Assembly: GCF_003254395.2 (NCBI RefSeq)
Contig: NC_037644.1
Span: forward strand, 12,400,586 to 12,464,585
Length of the DNA: 64,000 nt
Reading direction: 5' to 3'
DNA from: Apis mellifera
Lineage: Eukaryota > Arthropoda > Insecta > Hymenoptera > Apidae
The notes beneath the pieces were generated by a model. It was not told the origin of the DNA and made no database searches. It worked only from the letters and a program-made list of their open reading frames with translations. Made by a program: the position numbers and the translations under genes. Positions 49,201-61,821 of the stretch are shown here, in pieces; positions within the stretch are counted from its first letter, which is position 1; every line of letters begins with the position of its first letter.

Positions 49201-52200
49201 CGGTTCCCGACATATTTGTTTTCACGATTCATCAATGGAACGTTATTCATAAGCGAAATATCGGATTAAACGGATTATAAATACATGAATACCGTTTTCT
49301 CATCACAGAAATTGTATAGGTAATTGGAAAATTATGGAATGATCATTAAAGTTCGCTGCCACGACTTATCTTATCACGCTTTTAACCTTTTATCGAGACT
49401 GTCCTGTATTATTATAAGTGGATATATTTTTGTTGAAACGATTATAAATAGATACGATTATATAGTAGTTGAAATCGATGATAATTTTTGTTACTCTTTA
49501 ATTTAACATTGTACGTTCTAACTCGTATATCATTTTAACTTTTAATCGAAAAATTAATTTAATCATTATACGTGATTCATTATTTGAATATCATATATTA
49601 TAATTATTTGTATATCACATATTTTTTTTAATCTGATAACGTTATATTATCGAAAATTTTTTCTCATTCATATTGTTGGAACTCAACAAATGTTGAAATA
49701 TTGTCGATAAAAAGATTATTATTATTTTTTTTTATTATTTTTATTATCTAATTGTTGCATATTGTTCGTATATCTTTTCAATATTTTTCTCTACTTTATT
49801 TATTTTTCTATTACACTTTCTTTTCTTTTTTTAATTAACCTGAATCGAAATTGACTATGAAATATATATATCTACAATGATTGTTATATCTTTATCCACG
49901 ATAACGATGAATAATGCAGATACGAAATATGGATATATTTCTGTATAAATTTTCAAGTTTAATAATATGCAGCTCATAATATTCTTTCACGTTCTCATTT
50001 ATCTATTTTTATAAATTATTTATTCGATCACAAAGATTGTCATTCGTGACTACGTAATATTTTTTTTACAAATAGTCTATAAATTGTCTATAATCAAGAA
50101 TTATTAATCTTCACGATTATTTAAATTTTTTTCGTACGCGTTTGTCGTTAAATATTTCCCGTATTTTAATATTTTTAATCCATCGAAAGAAAATAAGTAA
50201 ATTAATCGAATAATTTATAAATTTGTTGATCGAAATGAAATCATATTTGTGTATTTCAATATTTGACGTGAAATCGTATAGATTTATTCAACAGATGTAT
50301 AATATATGTTCCGTGTGAATACGTATTATATTTACGTATTACATTTACAATACTATTCTACGAGTATTACGATATTACGAATCATCATCGCGATGATTCT
50401 TTCAAAAAAAATTTATTTAATTATCGAACGATAATAAAAAATTTTTGTAAAATTTTTCTATCCATTTCCGTTCCATTTGTTTAAACAATATCACGTTCGA
50501 TTATACGTGAAGAAAAAAATTTGCAAATAAAATTTTAATAATTTAAAATTGCGTACGATGAAATGTATATGCATGTCGATTTTTTTATTCAAAATACAAA
50601 AAGAATCTTTATATACTCTGATTGTTCAATGTATAAAAATTGGAAAAGATTTTGCGAATTGTTTTCCAGTTTTCTCAGGTAATGAAATTTAAATATGGCT
50701 TGATAAGTTTTCCCGGCAAACAAGTCGTTTGTCTCGAGCTCGTGACAACTTAGTTCGACGTTTTGCATGTGAAATCAGTTTCGAGGAAACTCGAAGATCT
50801 GAATTAAAAACGAAGATGTATCTTATTTCATCAAAGATATTTTTCTAAAATATCTTTCCACAGATTCCATCTTTTCTTCGTTGCATCGTTGATGTTCGAT
50901 TTAAAGTTTGATTTCGGATAAAATATTTTTATTAAAACGATTGAAAAAGGCATGTTTGATTTATTATTTTTCTTTAAACGGTAAGAAAAAAGATCGAAAA
51001 ATCCAAAAGCAGCGTAAATAACGATAATAGTGTTCAAAATGTTATGTTGAGAATTTATCTTGTTTGTTTGGTACAGATAATAGATGATACAAGTGATAAT
51101 AATATTTCTAGAGTGACAAATTTGTTCAAAGAGCACTTTTACTTTATCAAGGATGTACAAATTTTAGCTTTGGTTAAAGGGAATTTAATTAATTTTAGTA
51201 TATTATAGAACAGTTCATAACATTTTACTCAAGTTCAAATAATAAAGGAAAAATATTTTGAAAAGGGATATTTTATAGGGATTTTATAAATAGCTTAGAT
51301 AAAAACATTTGGTTACCAAATGTCAAAGTGTCGTAATTGCAATTTCTGCATTGTTTTTACATTTACGCAATGCTTCCATTTTTTTTTGACCGAATTATAC
51401 GTTTACCTTCAACTTTTAATAATTTTCAGATTAAAAAAAAAATGTGAAAATTAAAATTGGCCATTTCTTGATCAGATGAATTATCGATACGTGATTACTT
51501 TTTAAAAACAAGCAGAAATTAGAATAAATTTAAATATTTTAAATAAAAGTTTTCAAGAAAATTGAATTTGAAAATTTTCCTTAATTGTATTTGTGTGTAT
51601 TTACTTTCAAAAAACAGCAGGGGACTTAATTTATTTTTCAATTATGCTTTTATCGTGAAATCATTCATTTTGTATAAGTGATCATAATTGTAATTATCGA
51701 CACGTTTCCTATGAAATCAGATAAAGTTACCAGACAAACCATTAAAGATGCAACCGTTGGTATTAAAATATTCTTAAAAATGTTAATTTTTAAAGGGGGT
51801 TTTTGTATAATTAGAGGAAAAATGTTATATAAATCAGGAAAAAGTATTGGATATTCAATATCATCTTGCGTAACAATGATTTTTCCATGAATTCTTCGTT
51901 TTTAAATTCTTAATTGAAAAATTTAACAAGGAAATTACGCGTTTTTATTTTTATGAGCTTTGAGATAATTTAATTTCTTGATGATAAAATAAAAAAAAAT
52001 GCCGTATTGGAAAACATTTTCATTATTTAAAAATTGTAATTGTATATATTAATAGTGTATAAATAGATATTCTAACTTATGATATCTATTAGAAAAATTT
52101 ATAGATAATTTAAGAAAACATATATAGAATATTATAAAAATATAATATAAAAAGTTTGTATTTAAAAGGAAATTTTATAAAAATTTAATATCCGACAGAA

Positions 52201-52370
52201 AATAAAACGAGTATCGATATTCGCGACCGATAAAAAAAATTTGGTAATAAAAAAAAAAAAATATGACTATATGTGACTATAATGATTTACTAAATAAAAT
52301 GAAATGAAAGTGTTTTTTATTATCTAGAGATTATCAATAAATTATTGTGTTATTAACGCGTGGTTAATGT
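46220..52370. other. Long AT-rich non-coding stretch
   Basis: No supported exon. Random-looking short ORFs (for example 47957-48283 and 50831-51160) have low-complexity composition. Probably intron or intergenic DNA. Confidence 0.45.
47412..47506. repeat. Long near-perfect hairpin (about 44-bp arms)
   Basis: The left arm from 47412 (T run, CCAATAATTAATA, TATAATACA) pairs with the right arm ending near 47506 (TGTATTATATAA, TATTAATTACTGG, A run). About 38 of 44 positions match, with a TATATA centre. It could be a tiny MITE or a hairpin RNA precursor. Confidence 0.6.
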
Positions 52371-52379
52371 TCCCCGATG

Positions 52380-52900
52380 ATCGTGCGATTTGTATATAAA
52401 GGAAAGACGCGGGTAAGAGCAGAGGCTAAGAACTTGGTATCTTGGAGGCAACAGTCGTATGCATTGGCGAAAGCATTGCCAGCTATCAGTATTAGTTCGG
52501 CCGTCCTCATGTGCGCACTCGAGGCGCTCTACGCGACACCGTTACGACCATTTCATTAGAGAAAAACGAACTTTTACGCGTACGAGACTTCGATGTGATA
52601 GAGTGAGGTTAACCGGAACAGTAAAACAGTAGTCGGGAAGTAAAATAATTTTAAAACGTTGACACTTGTTTTAACATCGTTAATTATAATAAAAAGGAAA
52701 GAAGAAAAGTGTTTTTCCAAGATACAAGATCTGTCGAAACAATCGAACGTTTGATTATTCTCTTCCTCGTTTAACCGGTTAATCGATAGAAGATTATTAA
52801 TAACTTTTACTGTTGCGGCAATAACGCCAGTGTAAACGAACAGTATCTTCTGATTTGTTATGTTTAAAATCTTTTATATACAATCGTTGATGAAAATGTC
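52380..52900 (+). promoter_or_regulatory. Candidate TATA promoter and leader exon
   Basis: TATATAAAGG at about 52391 is a strong TATA box, followed by GC-richer DNA with an arthropod-type initiator TCAGT at about 52487. The 60-codon ORF here is short and unrecognised. No clear coding exon follows nearby. Confidence 0.35.
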
Positions 52901-55900
52901 CAGTGATTGTTGATATTACGTAAAGAATATACGACGTGCGGAGTATGAATCGTGTTGCAACGTAAAGATAAATAATCGAATTAAATTAGTTTTATTCGCG
53001 TAATTCTTCTGGACACAACTCGTGTAATCCATTTGAAATAAGTCATTCGCGAAGCCGTATCGAATAACCGATCTTTTTTTTTTCCTTTCTCGTCCTTTGC
53101 CTCTGTCAGCGTCGAACGAGTCCGGATATACGCTTGTTTTTCATAACGGTCTGGAAGTAAACAAAACAGTCTGTTCGATCGGTCATTGGTAACAGAAATA
53201 GTCCCGATGAAAATGGACGGATATTAACGGTACGATTTTGCATGTGTGTGCATGTGCGTACATATGCGTACGTATGTATCAAGAGAAGATAAAAGAGTCG
53301 GAAAATCTTGGATTGATATCTAAGAAATCTTATTTAAACATCATTCTTGCGATAAAAATCAAATAAAATTTTTCTATAATGGAAAATATTAATAAGATTA
53401 AGTGTGTTTTTTGAAATTTCGTGAAATGTGTCATATTGTTGCATCCATGATGGCGATAGGATTTCGCAGGATGTCAAAAAATTGTTCAACGGGACTTGAT
53501 CTTAAATAAGAACGATCGATCGATTCTGCAATTCTACGTTGCGTTAAGTTAACGTTCTCTTTAAGATGATTTGAAAATCTATGAAATATAATGAAGATAT
53601 AGAAATTTTAATCGGATAACCAAAAATTATGAGAAATTTTTTTTTTAAACATTTATCAATAATTTTTGTTTAAAAATCTGAATTTATTAACTATTTTTAT
53701 GTATAAAAAAAATAGTCATACAAAAGTGTCCAATATCAAAAAATTTATGTGAATCGAAGAATTTTTAAGAAACAAATTAATCTCGAGCGTTCTCGGCCCG
53801 ATAAAATTTGAATGAATTGTGGAAGATCAACTTAAATTTTATCATACGCGAGACTTATTTAAAGTTGATATTGTGAAATATAAGATGATGATACGTGGTG
53901 TGTGGTAAATGTTTTGGCAAATGGGAATATCTTGATATTTTCGAGGATCGAAATTGCCATTGTGACTTTTACAAGGATTAGAAGAACAAGTGTTGGTGCG
54001 TCATGGTATGTTTCTTTTTATTTATAAATATTTTTGGTTCAATGTCATTGTCATTGCCACAAAACTGATGATACACAATTTATAAATAATTTTTGTACAA
54101 AAATACGTGCAATTCGACAAACAAATTTAAAAATAATAATATTGCTTTGTATAATTTCGAGTAAATTTAATATATCTATCATAATAAAATATAAATCGAT
54201 TAGTCTCTTGGTATTTTTACTCGTGAGAAACAAAAGCTTTATGAAATAAAATGGAGTACAATTTCTTTTATCAAAGATCTAATTTTATACCAGGTTAATG
54301 TATCTCTTTACATTGTGACCAGTATCTAACATTGATAATAATAATCTCCGTTTTCCGTTAATATTGATACACGCTTCTTTTATGCTTTCTTTGTTGTTAT
54401 TTTTCAAAAACTTTATTTATTTTTTTACAAAATTCAAAAAATCATCTTTCTCACTTCTAACAATTTATCGAAATAATTCGTAACATGATATTATATTTAC
54501 ACGTAAGGAAATATTCTTGTAACGTTATTCGGATTGTCTAATTTTTAAAATCATAAATATTTGAAAATTAAAAATTAAAAATTCGCACGTGCAACTTATT
54601 CGAGCATTTTCCTATCCGTGTAATCATGGCATCCAGCAAATAGATATACGATTGTCATCGACATTTCTTCGAAATCTACACGACGTGTACTACGCAAGAT
54701 CGATATATTCTTTTTAGCGTAATAAAACCCGGTAGGCGATTATTAAACGGCAGCACGTGGTGCCACGAGTTCGTTCTCCTTGCACACTGATAACGAAGGT
54801 TCATAGTTTCCGGGTCAAATGTTGGCCATTCCATTTGATAAACTGATTGACTGTCATCCAAACAGAAGCACGTGGTTCATAGCTTGCCGGAACGGTGGTC
54901 GTGAATCATTAAGAATTTCTAAATCTTTCAATTAGGAAAATTAAACCGATCTCTATCGAATCGAGTCAAATTATGGGACATAAACCCATTATTAAAATCT
55001 CTTACTTACTTACTATTTGACTCGAGTCAATCTTTGCCAACCTTTGAACACGAAATAACTGAACTGAAAATTTATTCCATAAGGTTGTTAGCTGCTTCTA
55101 AATACACTGGAAACGAATTGGTCCGTGGGTGGGTCAAGGTCAACCTCATTTTTTTTAATAAAATCTTATATGTATCGTATAAAAAGTAATTGTTTTTTAT
55201 ATTTATGCCATTTTTCTCTGAATTTTCGTTCGTACATTTAACTTATACGAAGAATAATGAATTTTTAATATAACAAATTAAGATCCAGTTAAAGAGAAAT
55301 TTTTTTACAAAATGTTAGAGCGAATAGTAGCAGTTAAGGTACGTTTAATTCAACGAATGTAGGTTAGATTAGATAAATCAGCATAGAATAATAGCATCGA
55401 GTGATTAAGTTCAATGACCTATGCCACAAAATCATTCAAGGCCGTAAATATATTATTAATAAAACGACAAATCGAAAACGATTTCGTTCACAAAATTTAT
55501 CAACTGTGTGATTAGTTGTTTTGTAATTTCGTGATCTCGAATCGTTTTGTGCAATAATCGTGTAATTATTAAATACATGTGTATTGAATATTCTCGTTTT
55601 GTACGAGGAAAAATTATATTTTGTATTTCAAAAGAAGAAAAATATAAAAATAAAATTTTTGAAAATATCAATTGTGAATAATTAAATAAGCGAGAATAAT
55701 TTTCTTATATATTTCATCGATTCATTGATCGAAGAGATTATTTTTTTATGAAATATCGTTTACAAATTTTAATAAATATCTGTATTTCTCATCTGATTTT
55801 GATAGGCTGCGATTCGTTCAGTGTAAAACGTTGCTTTGCAACAAAAGCAACGCTCTTTTGTATCATACTCGGTCAGAGCGCGCGTATTAAAATATCTTTT

Positions 55901-58480
55901 GTAGCCTCTGAAAAGTAAACGCTTCAGACTGAGCATTTTGTCGCGACACGTTAGGCACTTTTAACAGCTACATCGTACTTCCTTTTCACCGTCCTACTTC
56001 TATTCCTTTTTTTAACCTTACGTATTTATTTTAAATGAAACTCTTCGATTATATCTTCTCGTTAAGCATTATTATCCATATATATTTCTTTCTTTATGAA
56101 CGTTCATATATTCGTTAATTTAAATCTCTTTTAACATATCTTTCTATTAGAATTGGATAGTTTAATTTTCTTTTCACCATTCTCGTACTAATTACAATTA
56201 TTAATTTCGTCTTTAAAACTTAACCTAATCTTCGAATTAAATTTGACTAATAATATAATTGTTATATAAATATAAATATAATATAATATAATATAAATAA
56301 TAAATAATATAATTGTAATATAAATAATATAATTGTTATACAAGGTCTTTCTAAAGATATATAATTTTTAAAACGATCGAAACAAATTAAAAAAAATATA
56401 AATGGCTTCGGATGGCACGTTCCGGAAGTGGAGGCATTCCAAAGATTTCAAGATCATTGGCTTTATTCCTTCAAATAAAATCATATATATATCTTGCTCA
56501 ATTTATTCTTCATAGTTAAAGGAATAATCTCTCTTTCTCTCTCTCTTTCTCTCTTCCTTCTTTCTTTTATCTCCACTCGAATTGCACAATTTTCTATAAC
56601 CAAAGTGTTGATTCGTTAATTTGCCCCACGGGGAAAGATCTCCTTAAAGTTGATTACACAGCGAACAAAGCACGATTACGTAACATTTTCTCCTTTCCCT
56701 TCTCTTCGTTTTCTCACTCGTTAATCTAATTAAGGTAATAAATAAGCTTTTTCTTTTTTTTTCTTTCTCCATTACTTAAGAGTTGCGCGTGTTCGAAAAA
56801 AACTCGATTTCCAACTCGGGTTCAGCGGCAGAAGAATCGGAAGAATTTTCATCCATTTCACCCTATTTCGCTCTGATTGGATTGGCAACTCAGCGTTATT
56901 CTATAATTGAGGCTCGTTAATTTTCCACGTTTTCTGTCGTTGCATTGTTGCATTTCTGACTGCGCGCACGTAAGTGTGCAGTATGACGGTAATAGAATAG
57001 TCGTGAAATAATATAATATCGAAATTTTCGAGGAGCGAATTATTCGAAAATTAATTATAAATTATATGAGAATGAGAGCGATAAAATAAGAATAAAATAA
57101 AAGCGGAAAAATAAGAGGAATTGGAATTAGAAATAATAATTCGTTTCATCATCGACGTATTTTATTTTCAGAATTGTTTTCGTCGCTCGAATCGACGCAG
57201 TCGGTTATTCAAAATAGAATTCGCGAAACGATATTTGGATTAAATGCACGATACGTCTCCTTACATTGTTGTTATCATTTCATACCTTTATCGAGGTATA
57301 TATAAATGCGCCAGGTAAAAAAAAAAAAAGAAAGAAAATTCAGAATTCAACGAACTGCAATTTCGAACGATCACGATTCATTATATTTTATTTAATTTTT
57401 ATAGAGATATATATATAGATTTTTTTTATATACACAATTCTTAGGAAATATAAGGAAAAATTCGCGAGAAAGGTTTCGCTCGTCCTCTGTAAATGACGCA
57501 GCTGCTTTATGGATCCGTTCGAGCAACAAATTTCCTGGTTCACGTGCGAGCCGCTTATTAAGATAGCATAAGGTTCGCGCAAAAAGTAAATCGCCTTCTT
57601 CCTTTGGATCGAGGTCAGTGTTAAACCCACAATTATTTTGACGAATTAGAAGAGGAGGTGTGTATCCGTGCGATTTTCCTTTCATTTATAGTTTTACAGC
57701 TTCGTTAACAATCCCTTTTTAAATATTAATGATCGGTTGGTTGGCTGGTTTACGTTCTGATCTTTGGATATTCGAATGAATAGAAGAAGGAAAAATACAA
57801 TAATTTATGAAAGATTTATGAAACGTAGAATGTTTTAATTTTTATTAATTTTTTTAAATGTATGTATTATTTATTATTTAAGACTGAAAAAATTATTATT
57901 TTGAAATGATAAATAATTTATTGTATTTTATACATATGATAAATGATATATATATTTGTATCACGTTAATTAACGCGATTATTTATAATAAAAATTATGT
58001 GATGAGCATACGTTTGAATTCGAAAAATTTGATTCGTGGTTTGTTCCTTTCTCCTCGACGTTTTTTTATTAATCGATAATTGCAATCAATACGAATCACA
58101 ATGAATGGAAATCCATCGTGTGAAAATAAAATCGAATAAAATTAATTCGATAAAGTAAACATTCCAATAATATTATTATTTAAAAAACGAATACAGAGTT
58201 ATTTACATTTCAATCTCTCATATTCTCTCATTTTTCTCGAAGAATTTTAATTTTAAATATCAAATTAAATTTCTATTATTTTACTCACTACCACTTTTAT
58301 CTCGATTCTTAAATTTTCGAAACATCCTAAAGTACTACTGTTTCCTTACAAAGTCTTTCTTTCGACGAATCAATTCCATCACTGGAATGGAATTAAAATT
58401 TCAAAATTGGAAAAAAAGGACAGAAATCCTAACCAATTCATTCTCGAGTGAAAAGTGGCAGATCTCGCATCCCTTAATTC
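52901..58480. other. AT-rich non-coding stretch with islands
   Basis: GC-richer patches at about 53040-53270, 54660-54910 (two CACGTG E-boxes at 54754 and 54869), 55800-55990, 56400-56990 (CT-rich tract near 56530-56575) and 57460-57690. No confirmed exon. Confidence 0.35.
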
Positions 58481-58715
58481 TCACGATCTGATATCGACGC
58501 CTTGCTCGTGCTCCAATTCCACGTATCAGGTATCAGGTATTTCGGTATTCACGCTCGGCCGAACAATCTAAAATTTCCCCGAGTTGTGACAATGCGACGC
58601 AGCTTTGTCGGGGAAACGGGGAACAAGTTCGAAACGTGGCGCGTCGAAGATAAGATTTTTCGCAACGAGCGCGTCGCCTCGCAAAATGGCGATAAATCGA
58701 TTTACAGTGGAGCAC

Positions 58716-58805
58716 GTGTCAAAAGGAGGAGGGAGGGGAGGGGGGAGGAAGAAGGAGGATAAGAAGAAGAAGGTGAGACGGGGAAGAAGAAGAAGAACTG
58801 GCGGA
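58716..58805 (+). repeat. Polypurine tract with G-quadruplex/H-DNA potential
   Basis: About 90 bases almost entirely A and G on the plus strand, including GGGAGGGGAGGGGGGAGG at 58731-58748 and later AGAAGAAG runs. It lies in a GC-richer island (about 58500-58990) in front of the transporter exon. Confidence 0.7.
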
Positions 58806-58869
58806 AGGAAAGATCGCAGGGGGATCGCAAGATACGCACGTGATCGTCGTGGCCACTGTTAAATTGATA

Positions 58870-60190
58870 GCAACTCATACACAATGAACTTCATTTATAA
58901 TCGCCGACTCTAATTCGAGCTACTTCGGCTAGTTACGAAGTGGCAGAGGCAAATCTCAACGACAACCTCCGCCTCTCTCGGCAAATCGTCGAATTCGAAG
59001 AATTAGACGACGTGAGAATTACATTCTGCGTTTATTATAAGTATAATTATCGATCGATATTTCTCTCGATCAATCTTGTACTCTCCGTTCTTCTTGTAAC
59101 TTTTCCACGATATTCGTCTTCTTGAAACGAATTCAATTGTGTTGAAAAATGTTTCCTGTTTAGAGAGTCTTGTATCCACGTTTTTCGATTAACGTCGTTG
59201 AAAATTCCGTTTCAGTCGTAAAAATATAAATACGAGGCACGCAACGAAATTTTTTTATTTTAGTGGATATTTTTCGTGCAATTTGGAGAAATTCTTTTGA
59301 AAGTTTTAAACATTTTCTTTTTTTCTTTTCGTAACGGGATAATTGAAACTTGAATATTTCATTTCTTTTATCTTTCGAATTAAGTTTAGAAATAAAATAA
59401 TGCTCCTTTACTTATCCTTGGTAGAAGGAAAAGAATAAAGATACATACGAAAAAACTTAGGAAACACGATATCTGCGTTTCCATCGGATTAATTTTAATA
59501 ACTCTTCGATCGAATGTGTACGGTTGTCGCTCGATCCGACTCGTCGCGAATTAACCAGCGTGGCTGATCCCATTTGAATATTAGCAATCGATGATGCTCC
59601 TCCGCGCATCAAGCGTGACGAGTATTGTACAAAGCGGGCGGGACAATAAAAACGGGTGCAACTTGAAAACAAGGTCAGACGAACTTCTTTTTATATTTTT
59701 ATATATATATATATATATTTGTATTCGTGCGCATTTGAGTGTACTTAAACCGGTTGCATCTTTTAATAGGAAAAAAAAAAAAAAAACGATGGACACCGAA
59801 GGATCAATAACGATTCGAATAAATGAATTCGCGATTAATTCAAGCATGACTCGATGTAATCGAGCATAAAATTGAAATAATTTAACGTGATTCTGGAACA
59901 AGTAGTTGCAATTGAAAATTGCAATTGTTAGCGAGTACAGATGCAAAATAAATTAATGAATTTATTTCATATTTTAAACAATCTCTTGCTTGCGATTATA
60001 TATATATATATTGATATAATTATAATAAAATTACAATTTGAAGGAATTCGATACGTTTCAATTTCCAATTTTTCATTAATCTTCTATCACGGATACATGT
60101 AATATTACGGAATATTAACAAGAAGTGGAAACGATATTAAGATGTATCGAAGATAATTTTAAAATTTTTCTAATTCGTGATCGAACGAAA
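58870..60190. other. Mixed non-coding stretch
   Basis: A GC-richer patch at about 59460-59660 and a (TA)n run at about 59700-59720. The short ORFs on both strands look random. Confidence 0.4.
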
Positions 60191-60199
60191 GTACGACTC

Positions 60200-61125
60200 C
60201 TCAAGAGAATATATCTTATTAAATTGAATTAAAATACTCCTCGTATCTCAAAAACAAAATTATTAATAATATCTTCGACAAGTTTAAATAATTCGAACGA
60301 AATAATCAAACAATTAGATTCCGATTTAAAAACTATGCACTTTCAGATAAAATTACTCAAATTATTTAAATAAGAGAATATATCCCTTATTAAATTGAAA
60401 TAAAATACTCCTCGTATCTCAAAAACAAAATTATTAATAATATCTTCAACAAATTTAAATATTTCGAAATAATCAAACAATCAATTATTAGATTCTGATT
60501 TAAAAACTATGCACTTTCACAGTTAAAATTACTTAAATTATTTAAGTAAGAGAATATCCCTTAATAAAATACTCCTCGTATCTCAAAAACAAAATATTAA
60601 TAATATCTTCGATAAGTTTAAATAATTCGAATTATTCAAAAAAATCAAACAACCAATTATTAGATTCTGATTTAAAAACTATGCACTTTCACAATTAAAA
60701 TTACTTAAATTATTTAAGTAAGAGAATATCCCTTAATAAAATACTCCTCGTATCTCAAAAACAAAATATTAATAATATCTTCGACAAGTTTAAATAATTC
60801 ATACGAAATAATCAAACAACCAATTAGATTTCGATTTAAAAACTATGCACTTTCAGGTAAAATTACTTAAATTATTTAAGTAACAGAATGTCCCTTACCA
60901 AATTGTATCTCAAAAACAAAATATTAATATATTCGACAAGTTTAAATAATTCAAACGAAATAATCAAACAACCAATTAGATTCCGATTTAAAAACTTTAC
61001 AGATAAAATTACTTAAATTATTTAAGTAACAGAATATTCCTTAATAAAATACTCCTCGTATCTCAAAAACAAAATATTAATAATATCTTCTATACTTTCA
61101 GATAAAATTACTTAAATTATTTAAA
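60200..61125. repeat. Tandem satellite, about six units of roughly 100-173 bp
   Basis: The block AATACTCCTCGTATCTCAAA recurs at about 60232, 60402, 60567, 60740 and 61046, with a truncated copy at about 60903; a second shared block, TGCACTTTCA followed by AAAATTACTTAAATTATTTA, recurs six times. Most units are 163-173 bp; the last two are shortened by internal deletions. Most units hold the near-perfect palindrome TTACTTAAATTATTTAAGTA. No coding capacity. Confidence 0.85.
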
Positions 61126-61169
61126 AATACACCTCCATCTTTCCAAAAAAAAAAAAAAATAAATTTAAT

Positions 61170-61821
61170 TTTCCACCGCTCGTCACACGAAGCGAAATTA
61201 ACCAGATCATGAAGAGGAAAGAGACGGAGAGATTATTTTATCGTTTCCTTCGCAGAATACACCGCGAGAGCCGAAGCAGTACCGTTCGCCGTATGGGTGC
61301 CTGGGTTGACGATCGTTTCGCGGCGGAGGAGGCGGTCCCGATTATCCAGGGCCCGAGGAGAAGGAAGGCGTCCCGCGTACCGGGCCACGTTTGCGATGGT
61401 TGCGGCCCAGACGCGATACACCGCCGCCAGTGTCTCGCCACCACCGACCTCGCCGATTCGCGCGTATCGCCGTCGTCCTTGCTGCCGTTGCGCCGCCAGT
61501 TCACTAGACAGCTCTACGAGTGGCCGGGTTTACCGTTGTTCAAATCAAGGACGAAACTAGACCAGTTTTGAACAGTTTCCCACGCGATGATCGCTTCTTC
61601 TTTCTAGCCTTTCTTCTTTCGAGTGCTTAAACGAGTAGAGGCAAAAAAGGATAAAACAGAAGAGGAGAGAAGTCTCTGATCGGTGCGTAGTGGTGGTTAG
61701 TAGGGACGAGAAAAATAGGGGTGGAGGAAGGAATATTCGATGTGGTCGCGTTGGCCGGTGGAGGAGGACTGCGCTTGAACGGCGGGCTCCTCCCTTATCG
61801 TTGGTCGTCCGAGGCATCGTC
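61170..61821 (+). promoter_or_regulatory. GC-rich leader of the transporter gene
   Basis: Composition switches to GC-rich at about 61170. A pyrimidine tract ending TTTCTAG at 61607 is a plausible acceptor for the exon holding the ATG at 61822; donors as far away as 46024 could feed it. ORFs at 61209-61571 on both strands look like by-products of GC-richness. Confidence 0.4.

Noticed and set aside
60200..61125. CRISPR-like array of repeats
   Set aside because: Units are contiguous 100-173 bp satellite monomers without unique spacers, in a eukaryotic genome.
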